64,000 nucleotides of DNA, taken from the NCBI GenBank assembly GCA_027924645.1, contig BSBN01000213.1, positions 31,064,501-31,128,500 of the forward strand, in the 5' to 3' direction. This document shows, piece by piece, positions 58,840 through 64,000 of this stretch (position 1 is its first letter; every line of letters begins with the position of its first letter). The translations under genes were made by a program, and so were the position numbers. Below the pieces are notes generated by a model. The model was not told the origin of the DNA. It did no database searches and saw only the letters and a program-made list of their open reading frames with translations. Source of the stretch: Cunninghamia lanceolata (Eukaryota > Streptophyta > Pinopsida > Cupressales > Cupressaceae).

Positions 58840-59680
58840 TAGAATTGGCTCTGGCATAGGAGATTGTGTCATATCAATCTTGATGATCTGGTAAGAATAA
58901 GTGCAACTCAAATTGTGAAAGATCTACTAGAAATTACAAAACCTAACAATATCATCTGCATGGAGTGTCAAGATGGAAAGCAAGCAAGAGGAATCTTACA
59001 AGATGAAGAAAAATCCTCTATCAGACTGTTGGAGTTGGTTCATACAAACCTTTGTGGTCCTACAAGGGTAAGAAGTTTCCATGATGATAGGTATTTTATG
59101 TTATTCAATGATGATTATTCTAGAATGACTTGGGTTACTTTTCTTAAAGAAAAATCAAAAGCCCTAGATGGGTTTAAAGCATTTAAAGAAATTGTTGAAA
59201 ATGAGTTGGATATGAAGATCAAATGTTTGAAGTTTGATGGAGGAGAAGAGTTTACTTCTAATAAGTTTAATGTGTTCTATGAGAATCATGAGATAAAGAG
59301 GTAGCTATCTAATCCTAGAATTCCATAGTAGAATGGAGTGATGGAAATAAAGAACAAGACTATTCAAGAAGCTATAAGGACAATGATAGAGGAAGCAAAT
59401 ATACCAGAAATATTTTGGAGAGAAGCAATTCACATTGCTGTCTACACACAAAATAGAGTACAAGTGAAAGTAAATGATGAAAGAACTCCCTTTGAGCTAT
59501 GGTATGAAAGGACTCCCACTGCTAAATATTTCAAAATTTTTGGAAGAAAATGTTTGAGTAGAAGAAAGGAAGAAATAGGAAATGATGATGCAAAGTATGA
59601 TGAAGGTATTTTTCTTGGGTATTCATCTTGGAGCAAAGCTTACTAGTGCTATAACAAGAGACTAGGGAAGATTGTTGAAA
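58840..59680 (+). pseudogene. copia pre-integrase and integrase
   Basis: A WHRRLCHINLDDL block with CMECQDGKQARG gives the zinc-binding lead. The core follows: LLELVHTNLCGPTRVRS (the first catalytic Asp, normally HTDLCGP, is Asn), LKFDGGEEFTS (Asp kept) and NGVMEIKNKTIQEAIRTM (Glu kept), then FWREAIHIAVYTQNR and IFLGYSSWSKAY. Stops fall at about 59302-59304, at two adjacent codons near 59329 and at about 59644. After 59680 the usual linker to RT starts (VDEDIQKYLEV) but RT never follows. Confidence 0.9.
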
Positions 59681-59871
59681 GTACTAATGTCAAGGTTGAT
59701 GAAGACATACAAAAATATTTAGAAGTTAATAAATATGTATCAGACTCAGATAGGAAAGTACAAATGGAAGAAAAGGAAATGCAGGATGAAGTACAAGAAG
59801 AGTGTCAGATCATTAGTGATAAAAGAAAATGTGAATTGACATGATGCAGAGCTGCTAAAGAACAAATAAAC

Positions 59872-60398
59872 TTGTGTTTGATTTCTAAAGTTGAACTTAA
59901 AACAGTGGCTGAGGCCTGCAATGACATCAAATCTTTAGAAGAAGAATGTTTGTCCACTGACATTGTAGAACTCAAAAGTGCTCTTGAAGACTTAGAAAGA
60001 TCTAAGAAGAAAACATGGACCCAAAAGAGAATATCAAAGAAGCAAATGAATACATCAGAAATTTAAGAGAGCAAGTCAAGAAGCTTAAACAAAGACATAA
60101 AGAGGACAGTGAAAAATTGAGGTTAGCAAATGAAGAAAAATTAAGAATTGAGGAATGCTTGAAAGACAAAACTAAAGATTGTATAAAGCTTGAGCAAGAA
60201 GTTGTGAACCTGAAGTTAGAATTGGAGAAGGCAAAGAACTATGAAGAAAAAATTAAGATAAGTTCAACAAAACTTAATGAAATGATTGACAATCAGAATC
60301 TGAGCTCTGGTGACAAAGAAGGTTTGGGATTTGAGAAAGGTGAATGCTCCAAATCATGTCAAATAGTGAATGCTGAGAACAAGGACAAAAGCAAGTAG
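59872..60398 (+). pseudogene. long coiled-coil segment in the place of RT
   Basis: Two overlapping frames (59872-60066 and 60015-60398, one indel between) give an uninterrupted Glu/Lys/Leu-rich heptad-like region: ECLSTDIVELKSALEDLERS, REQVKKLKQRHKEDSEKLRL and LEQEVVNLKLELEKAKNYEE. No RT or RNase H motif is present. With the zinc knuckles that follow it resembles the C-terminal half of another plant retroelement gag. I do not recognise the precise family. Confidence 0.65.
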
Positions 60399-60439
60399 AT
60401 CCAAAATTAAAGGAGTTAACCAAAAAGACCATCGGTTAG

Positions 60440-60965
60440 GCAACCAAATGCTCAAAGGTACCCATCTGTCAATGGTTACTATCATTCATGCAATAAATTT
60501 GGTCATAAGGCTACTCATTGTAGGAGTAGAATAAATCAAAATGCTTCATCTTTCTCTGGTCAGTGCTTTACTTGCAAGAGAGTTGGTCATAGAGCTAGTG
60601 AATGTAGAAGTTAGATAAGGAAGGGCTATAGTGATGGAAGGAATACTCAATTCTTCATTGGTAGTTGCTTTACATGCAATAGATTTGGACACAAGGCTAA
60701 CCAATGCAAGTCCAAAATGAATGGAAGGAGCAACAGTCAGAGGAATGATGTGTGCTATGATTTCAATAGGCTTGGACATATTGCAAAATTATGTAGAAGC
60801 AAAAACTTGAATAAGGATAACCTTGTAGAAAAGAAGAAACTAGTGCAGAAGGATGATCTGGTAGAAACCAAGAAGGAGATGAACAAGACATGGATCACCA
60901 AGGATGTCAACAAAGTCATGGTTGAGCCTGTGCTAGCCTCTAGTACAAATGTTTCTAGGAACTAA
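60440..60965 (+). pseudogene. four tandem CCHC zinc knuckles
   Basis: In one frame with two early stops and one later (near 60614): YHSCNKFGHKATHC (first Cys lost), CFTCKRVGHRASEC, CFTCNRFGHKANQC (both intact) and CYDFNRLGHIAKLC (second Cys replaced by Phe). The spacing is 35-50 residues, joined by Ser/Asn/Arg-rich linkers. CX2CX4HX4C knuckles bind single-stranded nucleic acid in retroelement gags. A Lys-rich tail (LVEKKKLVQKDDLVETKKEM) closes the frame at 60963. Confidence 0.8.
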
Positions 60966-61078
60966 TTATGGAGGCTATCCCTCAAGGGGAGCAAGTAGCA
61001 GCATAGAAGATTGCTATAGTTAGAGGAAAGTATTCAGAGAAGCTAAGGACAATGCAAGTATGTGTTGTATCATGCTCA

Positions 61079-61216
61079 GGGGGAGAAATATTGAAAGAGA
61101 TGTGTTGTCCTTTGCCATTGATGTCAAAGGGGGAGAGAGTACATGTGAAAAACTCAAAGAAAAAAAAAGTATTTAGTAATCAGAGAGAGTTCAGATGTGT
61201 AAAGAGAAAGGGGGAG
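61079..61216 (+). repeat. three extra polypurine-tract-like motifs
   Basis: GGGGGAG occurs at 61079-61085, 61129-61135 and 61210-61216, upstream of the LTR-adjacent tract at 61291. Confidence 0.7.
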
Positions 61217-61290
61217 TTCTGATGCAGAGTTGTGTCTTGAAGGTGGTACATGTTGTTTAGTTTTTCACATCATATGTTTCCATCAATGAC

Positions 61291-61302
61291 AAAGAGGGAG
61301 AT
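61291..61302 (+). promoter_or_regulatory. polypurine tract of the copia element
   Basis: AAAGAGGGAGAT immediately before the TGTTGCAAG tip of the 3' LTR. Confidence 0.88.
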
Positions 61303-62861
61303 TGTTGCAAGTATGTGCTAATGGGTGTTTTCATTGATGTCAACATTTTTGTGTTGTCATTAGTGTCAATTGTGCTCTTGTTTTGTTACTTGATTGTGAT
61401 GAGTTAGTTGCTTTGTATTGCATTGTATAAGTGCTAAAGATGATAAGAATATGTTCCTGATATTGAGTTTCCAAGTGCTTTTGAGAAAATTTGGTTCATA
61501 CTAAAGACAAAGTTGTGAAGGTGTATTCTAGCTTACAGGATACTATCTGAGTTTTTGCTCTGCATTTCTTCTGTGTTGAAGACTAGAGTATGAGATTTAG
61601 ATATGTTTTAAAGAAGTGTTTGAAGATGCTAAATCTAGAATTTGGTGGTCTAGATCACTATGTAGTAGAAGTTCTATTCACCAATTTGAAGACTGTGCCT
61701 GGCAGCATTTGCAGTGTGACAGGGAGAAAGTATTTTGCTCTGCATTTCTCTACAGTTTGGTTTTTGGACTTGCAATTTTGGAAATATATTTATAAGGTCC
61801 TTATCTATCTTCATTCCAAAGGATTTGTGATTTGGTACTCTGGAAAGAAAGTTATTGATCAACAGAATTTGATAGTGTTTGTTGTGAGCAATCTATGATT
61901 TGTCTTCAACTGATATTTGTTGTCTTCAAGTGAGATCTATTGCGGCTGCATTTGACGGCTCTTAGGTGATTTAATGTTGTTTGTGGATGTCTCTAGATTA
62001 TTTTGAAGGATTGTTCTTGATCCACAAGCTATGATTAATCTATTGGAAGCATGTGTCTAAGTATTCTTGGTGTTTGCACAAGTTTGGCTGACTTGGGTGC
62101 TAACACTCTTTGCGGATATGTTTCATGGATTGTAGAAGCGTGTTGAAGTGTGTGAAGATGTATTTGAGTTTGAGCTAAGGTGTGAAGTGTTCTTTTATTA
62201 ATTTGATTCACAAGTTTGTTTAGGTCTAGACCTAATTTGATTTATGTATGTTTTTGAACCTTGGAGACTATTCCAAAGGTTGTATATTATATTGCCGACC
62301 TTGATGTATGTTCCAAGGTTGATGATTGATATAAATAAGTTAAAATGATTCATGTGTTTGAGTGTGGGTGCGAAGATGTGAAGATGAAAGTGTTTGTGTT
62401 GTAAGGGCAATGAAGGTGATATGTATTGCGCTTCAATGGATCTGAACTTAGGCATGTTGTAGATCCTATTATATTAGTTCATGGTAGTGAGCCACCCCTC
62501 AACAGTGAGCCACCCTTTGGCAGTGAGCTTTTTTTGCACTATCTTTCTTTGGACAGTGAGTCCTTAAGGGCAGTGAGCCCTAAGGTAGTGAGCCTCTTAT
62601 AATTCAGTATTGTTACTACATTATATTATGAGCTAACACTCACTGTAGTTTTTCCCTTTTAGGGTTTTCCACGTAAAAATCTAGTGTTCATGTGTGTATG
62701 GTGTTGATGTGTTTAAGTTTTGTTTGTGCACTTCATGCTTAATCTTCATAATATTCTAAGGGGCTAAAGTAAGTGAATGTGAATGTGATTGTGTTTAAGA
62801 GAAGTTAAAGTTTTTGATACAACTGATTCACCCCCTTCTCAGTTGTCTTGTGCCTTCAATA
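61303..62861 (+). mobile_element. 3' LTR of the copia element
   Basis: TGTTGCAAGTATGTGC to TTCAATA, where the 5' LTR ends TTCAACA (C to T in the last dinucleotide block). It has the same GGCAGTGAGCC-type repeats near 62480-62600. Confidence 0.92.
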
Positions 62862-63300
62862 AGAAAAGTCACTGATCGGAGAACTTGCCGATTGATGAAT
62901 CTTTGGTTCGCTGATTCATCACTTTACCGAAAGGCAAATGCTTGTTCCCTTTTTACTTAGCTAAATTTTGATCTCAACGTGCCCCCTTGCCTTCATCTGG
63001 AAATTATTGAACTAGTGGAATTATGAACTTTGCGTAAAGTTCACACCTTTTGCACTTTGCCGATAAAGGGAAACATTTCCCCTTTCATGCCTTAGCTATA
63101 TTGATGAAGCTCACCCTCCCCGCTTGTTGTCGGCAAAATCCTGAATTAGTGAACTTGTAGAAAAAGTGAACTCTTGAAGAGTTCATAAAATATGAAAATT
63201 GTTGACCAAATGGAGAAAACACTCTTTCATGCCTTAGCCAAATTTTGGTTTTATGTAAATTTAGAAACCTAAACTTTTGCTGATAAAGGCCAAAATGATC
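62862..63300. repeat. continuation of the TTATCGG/GAAC array
   Basis: GATCGGAGAACTTGCCGATT, GCCGATAAAGGGAAAC and GTCGGCAAAATCC phrases have the same style as 55290-56400, showing that the array was continuous before the copia element inserted. Confidence 0.7.
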
Positions 63301-63730
63301 TAAAAAACTAAGGCAATGACTTAAAATTTTTTGGGTTTTTCTGGGTTTTCTAAGAGGATTCTCTACATGAAATTTGTGGGATTTTTGGAAAGGATATTAC
63401 TAGATTTTGAAGGATTTTAGGTTTTGGCTCCTTCTATTTAGGCTTTCTCTAATCGGATCTTTCTGATAGGAGGGATTCTAGAATATTTTGGCAACTGTAC
63501 AGTGGTGTTTGTCTGCTAAACACAGGGATCCAACTACCTTATACAATCCATTGGGCACAGGGTCAAAAGAAAACAACCTCATAACTAAACCAACTAAAAA
63601 ATACCTCCCAGAAACAAAATAAAAACACACAACAAGACAAACATTCTCCTAATGAGAAGGTTTCTTGTGCAACAACACTTGGAGGAAGGCAAAACCTAAA
63701 ACAAAAAGTAAATCTACTCTAAATATTTAC
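63301..63730. other. no recognisable gene
   Basis: AT-rich DNA between the motif array and the second LTR-like start. Confidence 0.4.
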
Positions 63731-64000
63731 TGTTGTCAATGAGGATTGCACCCTTATGCAAAGTTGTGACACTTTGCAATCCTTCAAAACATGGGGACAA
63801 ACTCAGGCTGTGGGTGACCTATAATGAGTTTGAGCCTCCAAATTGTGGACTGGTTCCCTTAAAATATTCTATTGGAATGTATGATTTCTATTTTTGGAAA
63901 AGGGTAAGAATGAAACTATAAGGAAATGAAAAATGTGAAATTTGGTGATGCACCTAATATGGATAGAAAATATGCAATCTAGTTCACAATATAACTCAGA
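63731..64000 (+). mobile_element. LTR-like repeat start, copy 2, cut by the window end
   Basis: TGTTGTCAATGAGGATTGCACCC, homologous to 54093-54420 as described there. The 62-codon frame at 63733 is not shared in frame with copy 1 and is unlikely to be a gene. Confidence 0.55.

Larger units (their letters stand above)
56401..62861 (+). mobile_element. complete Ty1/copia-type element with a rearranged internal region
   Basis: LTR 56401-57941, PBS, zinc-knuckle gag end, protease-like, pre-integrase, integrase, then coiled-coil and multi-knuckle sequence instead of RT-RNase H, polypurine tract, LTR 61303-62861. The two LTRs (1541 and 1559 bp) align along their length with many small differences. 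Flanking 5-mers (GGCAA left, AGAAA right) match at three of five positions, so the duplication has decayed or the end shifted. It interrupts the TTATCGG array, which continues on both sides. Confidence 0.9.

Overview
The window is repeat-dense nuclear DNA from a large-genome seed plant. The evidence is wall-to-wall LTR retrotransposons of both superfamilies (a chromodomain-carrying Ty3/gypsy element and several Ty1/copia lineages), tRNA-derived SINEs, an L1-type LINE remnant, an endogenous caulimovirid, a decayed PPR gene, and AT-rich DNA with no intact host gene. A gymnosperm is possible but I cannot prove it from sequence alone.

Layout. 1-1756: 3' end and LTR of an element that starts outside the window. 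1757-7216: AT-rich, almost featureless. 7217-7992: solo LTR, minus strand, TSD AACAT. 8290-14751: a truncated endogenous pararetrovirus (minus strand; movement protein, coat protein, protease; no reverse transcriptase) lying between two almost identical 783-bp direct repeats. 15322-16380: two copies of one SINE family. 16390-22060: minus-strand Ty1/copia element, split by a solo LTR at 17214-18735 (TSD CTTAC). 22719-25074: non-coding LTR element. 25390-25745: copia RNase H remnant. 26022-32207: minus-strand copia with gag, 5' LTR and PBS, split by a 2.5-kb solo LTR (26458-28969, TSD GTTGC). 32233-34017: solo LTR (TSD AAATA). 35540-35960: LINE reverse-transcriptase remnant. 36453-44325: complete but dead Ty3 chromovirus (TSD TACTA) whose gag is split by another solo LTR (37988-39546, TSD GATTA). 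46535-46735: probable SINE. 47735-48490: PPR pseudogene. 50504-54092: copia LTR, integrase and gag-only remnants. 54093 to the end: another LTR family carrying a degenerate motif array, into which a complete copia element (56401-62861) inserted; that element has coiled-coil and zinc-knuckle sequence where RT and RNase H should be.

Nothing here forms an operon or working pathway. The useful content is the nesting order, the target-site duplications I could match by eye, and the style of decay: most in-frame stops in the viral and Ty3 frames are TAG or TGA at places consistent with C-to-T change at methylated cytosines. The best candidates for something not yet described are the pararetrovirus with its long near-identical flanks, the copia element with a zinc-knuckle cassette in the RT position, a small palindrome kept at the tips of several TGATG-type LTRs, and the habit of long LTRs here to carry private arrays of short degenerate motifs.
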